Of a DNA stretch of 17,257 bases, positions 1 through 6,156 are shown in pieces (the stretch's first letter is position 1; every line of letters starts with the position of its first letter). A model generated the notes under the pieces. The model worked only from the letters and a program-made list of their open reading frames with translations. It did no database searches and was not told where the DNA came from. Location: NCBI GenBank assembly GCA_002306345.1, contig DBRQ01000009.1, forward strand, positions 176,306 to 193,562, given 5' to 3'. The position numbers and the translations under genes are program-made. This DNA is from Candidatus Pacebacteria bacterium UBA1364. GTDB lineage: Bacteria > Patescibacteriota > Microgenomatia > UBA1400 > PJMF01.

Positions 1-909
1 CTTATCAACTATCTCTTTATTCTTTAATTCTAATTTATCTGACAAATTTAATACTTTCGCTTCAAATACAGAAGCAATTTGCTCGTAAGATTGGGGAGAA
101 TTTTTACTTAATTTATTTGAATTATCAATTTTGTTAATTTTTCTAGCTAATTGAAAATCTTCTTCTAGTAAACTTTGTAAATTCAAGCGGTTTGTATTTG
201 CTAAAAATAATTTTTTTTTGCTCAATTTTATTTTACTTAAAATATGCAAGCTATCTTGAGTATAAAAAAACAAATTCATCGTACTTGCTATAAATTCAAG
301 ACTCTTCTTTGAATAAAAAGCTATATGTTGACCAGTTTCTGGAGTAAAGTACCACCATTGATTTGAGTTGTTAAATTCTAGATCAGGGTATAGTTCGGTG
401 GAAAAAACAACTATATCAGAATATTTAAAAATCTTCTTAATTTCCTTTATTGGATCAGCAAAATGCTCAAAAACTTCAAAAGCTGTTACTAACTCGAATT
501 TGGAGTTTTTAGGAAGATTGTCTAATTCAAAATTTTGAGCATATAAATTGGCACAAAATTTATCTTGATGATAATAATCAAAACCCTTATCTCTCATTAA
601 CCTAGTAAACATGCCATAGCCACCAGCATAATCTAAAAATTTTGCGTTTACATCAAAATTATTTATTATTAAATTCGAAATACGCTCTGCATAATTTAAA
701 TTTCTTGAAATTAATCCCAAATCTAGATTGGTAATAGCATTATTATAAGCTTCATCTAGCCAATATGGCTCGTCTGTCTGAATAAAACCACAGTTGGTAC
801 ACTGGTAATAACCAACATCATATTTATTAAGAACTTTGCTATTAAAAATATGTTTAGTTGGGGATGAGCAAATTTTACAGTTATTGTTTTGTTTTATTTT
901 ATTTGACAC
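1..909 (-). CDS. Zinc-ribbon class I SAM-dependent methyltransferase, C-terminus cut by window edge
   Basis: This reading frame is open through the left edge, giving 303 codons with no stop. It starts at GTG 909-907; the upstream gene's stop lies in the same frame only four codons earlier, so no start further upstream is possible. The N-terminus has two CxxC pairs (C10/C13 and C36/C39), a small zinc-binding module typical of sugar-pathway methyltransferases. The SAM-binding glycine motif FLDYAGGYGMF is at about 90-100, EVFEH at 144-148, and WWYFTPETGQHIAFYS at 184-199, a signature I associate with this family in glycan clusters. From about residue 225 the protein is rich in Lys, Glu, Leu and Asn and looks helical or coiled-coil; a further domain could follow outside the window. 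It probably methylates a sugar or nucleotide-sugar. The position as last visible gene of the minus-strand glycan operon supports this; the acceptor is unknown. Confidence 0.8.
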   Translation of the reverse strand, partial: MSNKIKQNNNCKICSSPTKHIFNSKVLNKYDVGYYQCTNCGFIQTDEPYWLDEAYNNAITNLDLGLISRNLNYAERISNLIINNFDVNAKFLDYAGGYGMFTRLMRDKGFDYYHQDKFCANLYAQNFELDNLPKNSKFELVTAFEVFEHFADPIKEIKKIFKYSDIVVFSTELYPDLEFNNSNQWWYFTPETGQHIAFYSKKSLEFIASTMNLFFYTQDSLHILSKIKLSKKKLFLANTNRLNLQSLLEEDFQLARKINKIDNSNKLSKNSPQSYEQIASVFEAKVLNLSDKLELKNKEIVDK

Positions 910-921
910 AATTTTTTCTGT

Positions 922-2340
922 TTATTTAATTTTACCAATAAATAACACTCTGTGGGCTTCATTTTTTCTAGCAATATTGTGTGATTCCAAAACCTCAATG
1001 TGCATTAACTCAAAATACTTGCAAAACTCGATTTCAAATTGTTTTTGTGTATACCATTTTGGAACCTCTGGCTTTGTGGTAACGTCTCCACCCCACATTC
1101 CTAAAGGCATAAATTCAATATATACATATTTTTTAGAAAATTTTTTAATTTTTTCAAATATCTCACTAATTTTGAATTGTTGGCTTAACAACAAATGATG
1201 AGTTATTGCCATAGCAATTACTATGTCTGATTTAAAATTATCGTAAACAGCCTGGTGCATTGGTAGCATAAAGTTCATAATATATGTTTGGATTTTAGAT
1301 ACTTTAAGTTCTCTAATTATTTGAAAAGATTTTTCAATTGAATAGTAATCGTAATCAGTATTGATGATTTTATTTAAAAATTTTATTTTTTTAGCACATA
1401 TAATTGAAGCCAAACCATTGTTTCCAGCTAAATCTAACAAACTTGTAGCATCTGGAGAATACTTTTTTATTAATTTTGGAAGCTTAAAAAACCTATTAAA
1501 CTTATTATTTTTATGTTCTTTTGTGTTATTTTTAAATTCATCGCTATCACTTTGATAATTACTCCAAAAAAACATATTTTTGCTAAATTTTTTATTAATA
1601 TTATTAATCCAAGCTGAATCAATTAAATCATCATTAAAAGATTTTTCTCCTTTATCAATCAACTCAAGAAAATTTTTGAAAGTAAGACTTGATCTAAAAT
1701 TATTCGAGGCTATTTTAAAATTAGTTTCTGATTGCAAAACCATATAGCCCTCCAACAAATTATTGCTTAACAAATAAATTAATGGCACAACTGAAAAATT
1801 AATAAATTCTGGCAATGCACTCCAAAGTTTATTTGTTTTTAAAGATATGCTACCAAAATCAATCCAAACAGGCTTAATTCCGTTAAACATTATGTTATAT
1901 GGATGAGCATCTCGTAATTCGTAGCCATATTTCTCACATATTTTATTAATTTTTAGAATTAATAAAGAAGCTTCTTTTAACATTTCTCCAGTCCATTCAG
2001 TTGGAAGTGATCTGGTTATTTTTTTATGACTCAAGATCAATGGAAAATTATCTGTATAAAATTTTGAAATTTTGGTTTCTATTAATAAATCATTATTAAA
2101 TAATTCGTTGTATAAGCCACATTTAAATATCTCTCTTACAAACTCAACACTTTCGGAATAAATTCCTCTATAAATTTCATTATTATAATTAAAAACCCTA
2201 CCGACAGGATCAAGAGTAGAATATCCTAAATATTCAATCTTATTTTCATGAATTTTTTTCATAGTGTTTGAATTTGAAAAAATTTTTGTAAACTTTTCAA
2301 TTTCAAATAGAACAGTTTTAGTTTTTAAATTTATTCCCAT
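922..2340 (-). CDS. Two-domain protein: N-terminal kinase-like fold plus C-terminal SAM-dependent methyltransferase
   Basis: The first half carries a kinase/aminoglycoside-phosphotransferase-like catalytic loop, ELRDAHPYNIMF, with D144 and N149 in the D-x4-N spacing. It is followed by VWIDFGS with D161 in the place of the metal-binding Asp. The second half has a SAM-binding motif I (SLLDLAGNNGL, about 300-310) and an AITHHLLL motif near 378-385, typical of Rossmann methyltransferases. Total length is about 472 residues. The frame extends to a TTG at 2352, but ATG 2340 is the likelier start and leaves a 10-bp overlap with the upstream GT32 gene. The gene is very AT-rich and encodes many Lys, Asn and Ile. 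The domain pairing recalls the O-antigen chain terminator WbdD in reversed order, and rhizobial NoeA-like proteins. Sugar phosphorylation followed by methylation is an inference; the N-terminal domain could instead be a non-catalytic binding module. Confidence 0.75.
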   Translation of the reverse strand: MGINLKTKTVLFEIEKFTKIFSNSNTMKKIHENKIEYLGYSTLDPVGRVFNYNNEIYRGIYSESVEFVREIFKCGLYNELFNNDLLIETKISKFYTDNFPLILSHKKITRSLPTEWTGEMLKEASLLILKINKICEKYGYELRDAHPYNIMFNGIKPVWIDFGSISLKTNKLWSALPEFINFSVVPLIYLLSNNLLEGYMVLQSETNFKIASNNFRSSLTFKNFLELIDKGEKSFNDDLIDSAWINNINKKFSKNMFFWSNYQSDSDEFKNNTKEHKNNKFNRFFKLPKLIKKYSPDATSLLDLAGNNGLASIICAKKIKFLNKIINTDYDYYSIEKSFQIIRELKVSKIQTYIMNFMLPMHQAVYDNFKSDIVIAMAITHHLLLSQQFKISEIFEKIKKFSKKYVYIEFMPLGMWGGDVTTKPEVPKWYTQKQFEIEFCKYFELMHIEVLESHNIARKNEAHRVLFIGKIK

Positions 2341-3005
2341 TTTTTTTCCCAAAAATGAATCGTATATGTATCTTTTTTAATCATACTTTTTATAAACTTT
2401 TCTTCCCAAGAAAAAGGATAAAAAAATCTAGTAGGATAAATAGAAATATCCTTCACACGAATAACATCTTCAGAATATATTTTTAAGCCTTCATTCTTTA
2501 ATAAAGTTGTTATTATTTTTGGTGCTGAATGGTTAGCTGACTCAATTCCATTAAAATTACTTTCGAGGTGTTTGAGCACTTTACCAATAAACCAATGCCC
2601 TGGAATAGCACCAAAAACGGCATTGTTAACCCAATCGGTTGGATGCTCTATTAGCTGAAAGCCAAAAAAACATTTATTAACCCTTAAGGGTTCTAGAGGT
2701 TTTATTACTTTAATATCAGTATCTAAATAAAAGCCCCCATATTTGTATACAGCCATTAATCTTACTAAATTGGAAACATTTGCCCATTTTTTATTTTTAT
2801 AAGCATTTTTTATATATTCATTTTCAAAATCAATATTATCTTCATTCCATAATTTTAATTCATAATCTGGATTTTTTTCTTTCCATGACCCAATAAATTC
2901 TTTAATTGTATTTTGTGGAATTTTGTTTTCACCAACCCAAACATAATGAATTATTTTTGGTATTCTCTTTTTTCTTAGAAAAAAAACTTTATTTAAATAA
3001 CTCAT
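2331..3005 (-). CDS. GT32-type DXD glycosyltransferase
   Basis: This 224-residue protein has the layout of the DXD sugar-binding family (GT32, OCH1/capsular type). PKIIHYVWVGENKIP lies at about 16-30, a segment resembling NPDYELKLWNED at about 45-56, and the metal/nucleotide-sugar motif GGFYLDTDI at 90-98, with D95 and D97 as the DXD aspartates. A conserved IHFWEKKW is at the C-terminus. It should transfer a sugar from a nucleotide donor in the cytoplasm during glycan assembly; the donor is unknown. ATG 3005 overlaps the upstream GT2 gene by 17 bp. The 3' end overlaps the kinase-like/methyltransferase gene across an A8 run, so the three genes are probably translationally coupled. No membrane segment is evident. 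Confidence 0.85.
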   Translation of the reverse strand: MSYLNKVFFLRKKRIPKIIHYVWVGENKIPQNTIKEFIGSWKEKNPDYELKLWNEDNIDFENEYIKNAYKNKKWANVSNLVRLMAVYKYGGFYLDTDIKVIKPLEPLRVNKCFFGFQLIEHPTDWVNNAVFGAIPGHWFIGKVLKHLESNFNGIESANHSAPKIITTLLKNEGLKIYSEDVIRVKDISIYPTRFFYPFSWEEKFIKSMIKKDTYTIHFWEKKWE

Positions 3006-3741
3006 GTTTCTTTTCCAAATTTAGCGCATCTCTGATAAATGAGGTAAGCTCCTCGTCTTTTAATGTAGAAAAATATCTTTCCGAATTTAGAATATCTTCA
3101 TATAAATAATAATGTCTAGATCGAGTTGTCGGTTTGATTCGTTCATATTTTTCAACTTTTTTAAGACGTTCATCATAAGAATGATATATCCAATCTAAAT
3201 GTATAATGTATGCATCTCTTTGATTTAACAATATCGCATCATCAAAATCAAATCCTGGAGTATGAATCTTGTTTTTAAGACGTATTTTACTTTTTCTGAA
3301 AAGTCTATATTGCCAATCCATTTCAAAAGGCGGTCCTTCAAAACTTTCTAGTGAATTATTTTTAAATCTACACCATTTTCGATGAATTCCAATTACATTA
3401 TATAAATTGTTTTGAATTTTATTTCTTGTATATTGAATCAAACCATTGGATATCAATTCATCATCATCTATTCTCAGAATCCAGTCATATTTACAGCTAT
3501 CAAAAAAGCTTCCAAACATACCCTCAACATAGTTTTGATCATTTTTTATTGTTATAGTTCTACAATCAAATTTTTGCACAACTTTTTTAGTAGAATCGCT
3601 TGTTTTGCTATCAATGCCAACAATAACGTCTTCGTAATAATTCGTTATTAATGATAATAAAGGTGAAATTATTTTTTCTGAATTTAATGAAGGAATAATT
3701 ACACTTATTCCAGATATTTTTTTATTTTTTCTGAACAACAC
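2989..3741 (-). CDS. Family 2 (GT-A fold) glycosyltransferase
   Basis: The protein has 250 residues. The N-terminus shows the GT2 opening ISVIIPSLNSE (about 12-22) and the nucleotide-binding strand VIVGIDSKTSDST (about 39-51). LRIDDDEL follows at 89-96, with D92-D94 as the metal-binding acidic cluster. It is a compact, soluble enzyme likely to add one residue to a growing glycan. The start is GTG 3741, with TTG three bases downstream as an alternative; an AAGAAAG stretch just upstream is a weak ribosome-binding candidate. It lies 46 bp downstream of fcl with no terminator between them, so it belongs to the same operon. From this gene leftward the DNA is visibly more AT-rich than in fcl and the right block. 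The sugar specificity cannot be read from the sequence. Confidence 0.85.
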   Translation of the reverse strand: MLFRKNKKISGISVIIPSLNSEKIISPLLSLITNYYEDVIVGIDSKTSDSTKKVVQKFDCRTITIKNDQNYVEGMFGSFFDSCKYDWILRIDDDELISNGLIQYTRNKIQNNLYNVIGIHRKWCRFKNNSLESFEGPPFEMDWQYRLFRKSKIRLKNKIHTPGFDFDDAILLNQRDAYIIHLDWIYHSYDERLKKVEKYERIKPTTRSRHYYLYEDILNSERYFSTLKDEELTSFIRDALNLEKKHELFK

Positions 3742-3787
3742 AGTTCTTTCTTATTTTTCTATAAAAACTAGGCACATTTTTTAATTA

Positions 3788-4720
3788 TCATTTGTTAAAT
3801 TTCAAATACCACTCATAAGTCTTCTTTAAACCTGTTTTAAAATCAGTTTTATATTTCCAACCTAATTTGTTTAAGCGGCTCACATCAAGCAATTTTCTCG
3901 GTGTACCATCAGGTTTGCTAGTATTCCAATAAATTTGACCTTCGTAACCCACCACTTCCTTGATCATTTCTGCTAGTTCTTTAATGGTGCAATCTTTGCC
4001 AGTGCCAATATTAACAATCTCTGAACCATCATAGTTATTCATTAGAAAAACTACTGCGGAAGCTAGATCATCAACATACAAAAACTCTCTCATCGGACTG
4101 CCGGTGCCCCAAACCTCTACTTGAGGCTGTTTATTAACTTTAGCTTCATGAAACTTTCTCAGCAGGGAAGGAAGAACATGAGCATTTTCTAAATCAAAGT
4201 TGTCATTGATACCATAAAGATTAGTCGGCATAACTGAAATAAAATTAGTCCCATATTGTTTATTGTAACTTTGACACATGGTAATCCCAGCTATTTTAGC
4301 GATAGCATAAGCATCATTAGTTTCTTCCAAGGGGCCTGTGAGCAAATATTCTTCTTTAATTGGTTGAGGAGATTGACGAGGATAGATACAAGAAGACCCT
4401 AAAAATAATAGTTTTTTAGCTCCGTATTTATAAGCATTATGAATTAGGTTATTTTGGACTTCTAAATTTTCAAAAATAAATTCGGCTTTTTGATTTTTAT
4501 TCGCCCAAATTCCACCAACTTTCGCTGCAGCGCAAAAAACATATTCTGGCTTTTCTTTTGCAAAAAACTCTTCTGTAGCGACTTGATTCATCAAGTCTAA
4601 TTCTTTTCTGGTTCTCTTGAGAATATTGGTATATCCCTGTTTTTCAAGTTCTCGGACAATGGCACTACCTACTAATCCGCGGTGTCCAGCCACGTAAATT
4701 TTTGAGTTTTTTTTCATCAT
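3788..4720 (-). CDS. fcl: GDP-L-fucose synthase
   Basis: This NADPH-dependent epimerase/reductase converts GDP-4-keto-6-deoxy-mannose to GDP-L-fucose in the cytosol. The 310 residues match the family length. The dinucleotide motif AGHRGLVG is at 11-18, AAKVGG at 65-70, LGSSCIYP at 107-114, YAIAK at 138-142 and MPTNLYG at 164-170. S109, C111, Y138, K142 and H181 line up with the E. coli catalytic set (S107, C109, Y136, K140, H179) with a constant offset of two, so the enzyme should be active. ATG 4720 is followed directly by a second ATG. An extended -10-like sequence lies about nine bases upstream, implying little or no leader. The partner GDP-mannose 4,6-dehydratase (gmd) is not in the window. 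It is the first gene of the minus-strand operon and is less AT-rich than the genes after it. Confidence 0.96.
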   Translation of the reverse strand: MMKKNSKIYVAGHRGLVGSAIVRELEKQGYTNILKRTRKELDLMNQVATEEFFAKEKPEYVFCAAAKVGGIWANKNQKAEFIFENLEVQNNLIHNAYKYGAKKLLFLGSSCIYPRQSPQPIKEEYLLTGPLEETNDAYAIAKIAGITMCQSYNKQYGTNFISVMPTNLYGINDNFDLENAHVLPSLLRKFHEAKVNKQPQVEVWGTGSPMREFLYVDDLASAVVFLMNNYDGSEIVNIGTGKDCTIKELAEMIKEVVGYEGQIYWNTSKPDGTPRKLLDVSRLNKLGWKYKTDFKTGLKKTYEWYLKFNK

Positions 4721-4729
4721 AACAATATA

Positions 4730-4738
4730 TGTATATCA
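4730..4738 (-). promoter_or_regulatory. Extended -10-like element upstream of fcl
   Basis: On the minus strand TG, one base, then TATACA fits an extended -10 (TG at 4738-4737, hexamer 4735-4730). Only nine bases separate it from ATG 4720, so transcription would start within about three bases of the start codon. I see no matching -35 at normal spacing. The region is AT-rich, so chance occurrence is a real possibility. Confidence 0.3.
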
Positions 4739-4834
4739 CATTTAGCCAACAAAATCCTCATCTTTCTGCCTTAATAGTCCTCAATAAAAAAGAAACCACT
4801 ACGGGCGTTCATCATCTTTATCAAATGTTAAAAC

Positions 4835-4859
4835 AAAAAAGCCACCTGTAAAGTGGCTT
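4835..4859 (-). terminator. Rho-independent terminator on the minus strand
   Basis: The minus strand reads AAGCCAC, a seven-base loop TTTACAG, then GTGGCTT running into six Ts and a further GTTTT. The stem is 7 bp with no mismatch. The U-tract is strong only in the minus direction; on the plus strand the stem is followed by the weaker TTCTCTGTT. It lies downstream of the predicted small RNA and the tRNA-like element, and about 115 bp before fcl. It therefore ends the RNA gene or acts as an attenuator ahead of fcl. Confidence 0.75.
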
Positions 4860-4901
4860 CTCTGTTGTCTTCCCGGTTGCCCGAGGACAAGCCTGCGATG
4901 C
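4835..4901 (-). ncRNA. Putative small structured RNA or leader RNA upstream of fcl
   Basis: A predicted promoter (-35 TTGAAA, 17-bp spacer, -10 TATAAA) would start a transcript at about 4901-4899, and the terminator ends it at about 4835, giving roughly 65 nt. The body folds as TTGTC, CTCGG, a GCAA tetraloop (GNRA type), CCGGG, a two-base AA bulge and GACAA: ten paired positions in 26 nt. The one wobble in this hairpin is G-U on the minus strand and would be A-C on the plus strand, which supports minus-strand function. GGCTT just before the hairpin can also pair with AAGCC, the 5' half of the terminator stem, so terminator formation may be switchable. I recognise no known family; it does not match the SRP RNA or c-di-GMP riboswitch cores that I can recall. 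It is either a free small RNA or a regulatory leader for the fucose operon. Confidence 0.45.
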
Positions 4902-4998
4902 TTATTTTATACCAAATTTTGTTTATTTTTTCAAGTAGTAATTACTTAGTGGACTCGAGGGGAATCGAACCCCCAAAAACAAGCTTCGCAGGCCTGTC
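4886..4998. repeat. Imperfect 18-nt inverted repeat linking the tRNA-like element and the small RNA
   Basis: Plus-strand 4886-4903 matches the reverse complement of 4981-4998 at 16 of 18 positions. In a minus-strand transcript the two arms would pair with 16 Watson-Crick pairs, one G-U and one A-A mismatch; on the plus strand the G-U would become a mismatch. One arm coincides with the anticodon arm of the tRNA-like element, and the other with the 5' end of the predicted small RNA and the bases just before it. The tRNA fold and the long helix are mutually exclusive. Confidence 0.7.
4906..4934 (-). promoter_or_regulatory. Sigma70-like promoter for the small RNA
   Basis: Minus strand: TTGAAA at 4934-4929, a spacer of exactly 17 bases, then TATAAA at 4911-4906 (extending to TATAAAAT). 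This is the best -35/-10 pair I found in the window. It sits in AT-rich sequence between the tRNA-like element and the hairpin RNA. Alternatively, this stretch is only a linker in one longer transcript that begins upstream. Confidence 0.45.
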
Positions 4999-5019
4999 TA
5001 TGCACCAGCACACGAGCCC
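4950..5019 (-). tRNA. tRNA or tRNA-like element with an abnormal D arm
   Basis: On the minus strand a 7-bp acceptor stem (GGGCTCG with CGAGTCC) encloses 70 nt. The T arm is canonical: GGGGG, loop TTCGATT, CCCCT. An anticodon-type arm is present: CAGGC, loop CTGCGAA, GCTTG, with T33, A37 and A38. Read conventionally, the anticodon is GCG (Arg, codon CGC). A TGC (Ala) triplet lies one base to the left, and the acceptor has the G3-U70 pair and A73 associated with alanine charging. No normal D arm forms; instead there is a tight hairpin TGTGC-TGGT-GCATA. CCA is not encoded (the discriminator A is followed by CTA). The G-U wobbles would all become mismatches on the plus strand, so minus is the sense strand. 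It could be a divergent tRNA, a decayed tRNA, or a tRNA mimic; there is no room for a full tmRNA. Confidence 0.5.
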
Positions 5020-5043
5020 ATACCCTTATTTTCTCAGCGCAAG

Positions 5044-5072
5044 GTTACAAGAACCGTGATTTTTGCTAGAAT
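5044..5072 (+). promoter_or_regulatory. Extended -10 promoter of the UDP-xylose synthase gene, probably leaderless
   Basis: TGCTAGAAT at 5064-5072 fits an extended -10 (TG, one base, TAGAAT). GTTACA at 5044-5049 matches TTGACA at four of six positions with a 17-bp spacer. Seven bases after the -10 comes ATG 5080, so the predicted transcription start is the start codon itself. Confidence 0.45.
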
Positions 5073-5075
5073 CAC
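5056..5075. promoter_or_regulatory. Perfect dyad overlapping the -10 region, possible operator
   Basis: GTGATT, eight bases, then AATCAC form a perfect 6-bp inverted repeat ending four bases before ATG 5080. It overlaps the extended -10 of the same gene, a position suited to a repressor. It could also act as an RNA hairpin in a longer transcript. No regulator gene is nearby to support either. Confidence 0.3.
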
Positions 5076-5079
5076 TTTT

Positions 5080-6108
5080 ATGCAATACTTTGAAAACAAA
5101 ACTGTCCTCATTACCGGCGCCGCTGGCTTTATTGGCTCACATCTGGTCGAACAAATTCTCGCTTTCGGTGGACGAGTCATCGCCGTTGACAACTTCATTA
5201 CTGGCCGTCGCATTAATTTAGCTTCATATCAAGAAAATCCTAACTTTCGTTTCCTCGAAGCCAATGTCAGTCTACCGCCAGCCACTTATTTGGATGATTT
5301 TTTGGATACTCTTAAAATTGCAAATCCACTCTTTGCTCAAATTGATTTAGTCTTGCATTTTGCTTCACCAGCTTCACCACCGGCTTATCAAAAAAATCCC
5401 GTTGAAACCTATCTCGTTAATTCGTCTGGCACTCATAATTTATTAACCTATTTACAAGAAAAAAGTCCGCAAACTCGCTTCCTTTTTGCTAGCACTTCAG
5501 AAGTTTATGGTGATCCACTGGCTCATCCGCAAAAAGAGGATTATTTTGGTAACGTCAACCCTAATGGCGAACGTTCTTGCTACGATGAATCTAAGCGTCT
5601 TGGAGAAACTATTTGTGGTGTTTTTACTCGCTATTACAACCTGGACATTAGAATTGCCAGAATTTTTAACACTTATGGCCCCCGAATGCGTTATGACGAC
5701 GGCCGCATTTTACCCAATTTGATTAATCAAGCCTTAGCCCAAACACCACTGACTGTCTATGGCGATGGCCAACAAACTCGTTCTTATTGTTTTATCGATG
5801 ATCTAGTCAAAGGTATTTTGCTTTTGGCCAGTAAAGAAGACTTAAATGGACAAACTGTCAATTTGGGCAATCCGGACGAATACACCGTTTTAGAAACTGC
5901 TGTCTTGATCCAAAAAATTATCAATGAGACCGTCAGTCAAGAACACATCACATTTACCGATTTGCCCAAAGATGATCCTACGCGTCGCAAACCCGACATT
6001 ACCAAAGCCATTGAGTTGCTTAATTGGCAGCCAGAAATCGATTTTCGCTCTGGATTAGCCGCTACCATTGCTTACTTTAAAACACAAGAGAGTAGAATTT
6101 TAGAATAA
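5080..6108 (+). CDS. UDP-glucuronate decarboxylase (UDP-xylose synthase), extended SDR family
   Basis: This cytosolic NAD-dependent enzyme makes UDP-xylose from UDP-glucuronate. Its 342 residues fit the family. GAAGFIG (13-19) binds NAD, and D37 in VIAVDNF is the usual ribose-binding acid. FASPASPPAYQ (94-104) followed by PVET and NSSGT, and GNVNPNGERSCYDESKR (157-173), are the signatures that separate this enzyme from UDP-glucose 4-epimerases and dTDP-glucose dehydratases. Catalytic candidates are T139, E141, Y168 and K172. DDPTRRKPDI near 298-307 is the conserved C-terminal substrate loop. The frame extends upstream to GTG 5056, but ATG 5080 fits the family N-terminus, and the -10 lies inside the longer version. 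It is the first gene of the plus-strand block and divergent from fcl, so the locus holds biosynthesis genes for two nucleotide sugars. Confidence 0.9.
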   Translation: MQYFENKTVLITGAAGFIGSHLVEQILAFGGRVIAVDNFITGRRINLASYQENPNFRFLEANVSLPPATYLDDFLDTLKIANPLFAQIDLVLHFASPASPPAYQKNPVETYLVNSSGTHNLLTYLQEKSPQTRFLFASTSEVYGDPLAHPQKEDYFGNVNPNGERSCYDESKRLGETICGVFTRYYNLDIRIARIFNTYGPRMRYDDGRILPNLINQALAQTPLTVYGDGQQTRSYCFIDDLVKGILLLASKEDLNGQTVNLGNPDEYTVLETAVLIQKIINETVSQEHITFTDLPKDDPTRRKPDITKAIELLNWQPEIDFRSGLAATIAYFKTQESRILE

Positions 6109-6156
6109 TTGTTTCACTCTTTAACATAAAATACGTTTGACGAATTAAAAAATAAG

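Noticed and set aside
2341..2352. TTG at 2352 as the start of the kinase-like/methyltransferase gene
   Set aside because: ATG 2340 is four codons downstream, a better initiation codon, and leaves a shorter overlap with the upstream gene.
4835..5019. A complete or permuted tmRNA (ssrA)
   Set aside because: The acceptor halves are only 70 nt apart, no tag reading frame is present, and the order 5' acceptor before 3' acceptor rules out the permuted form. Upstream space ends at the coding start at 5080.
4853..5059. 68-codon plus-strand reading frame across the RNA region
   Set aside because: It runs through the terminator stem, small RNA and tRNA-like element antisense, and its encoded sequence resembles no protein. 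The RNA helices explain the sequence better.
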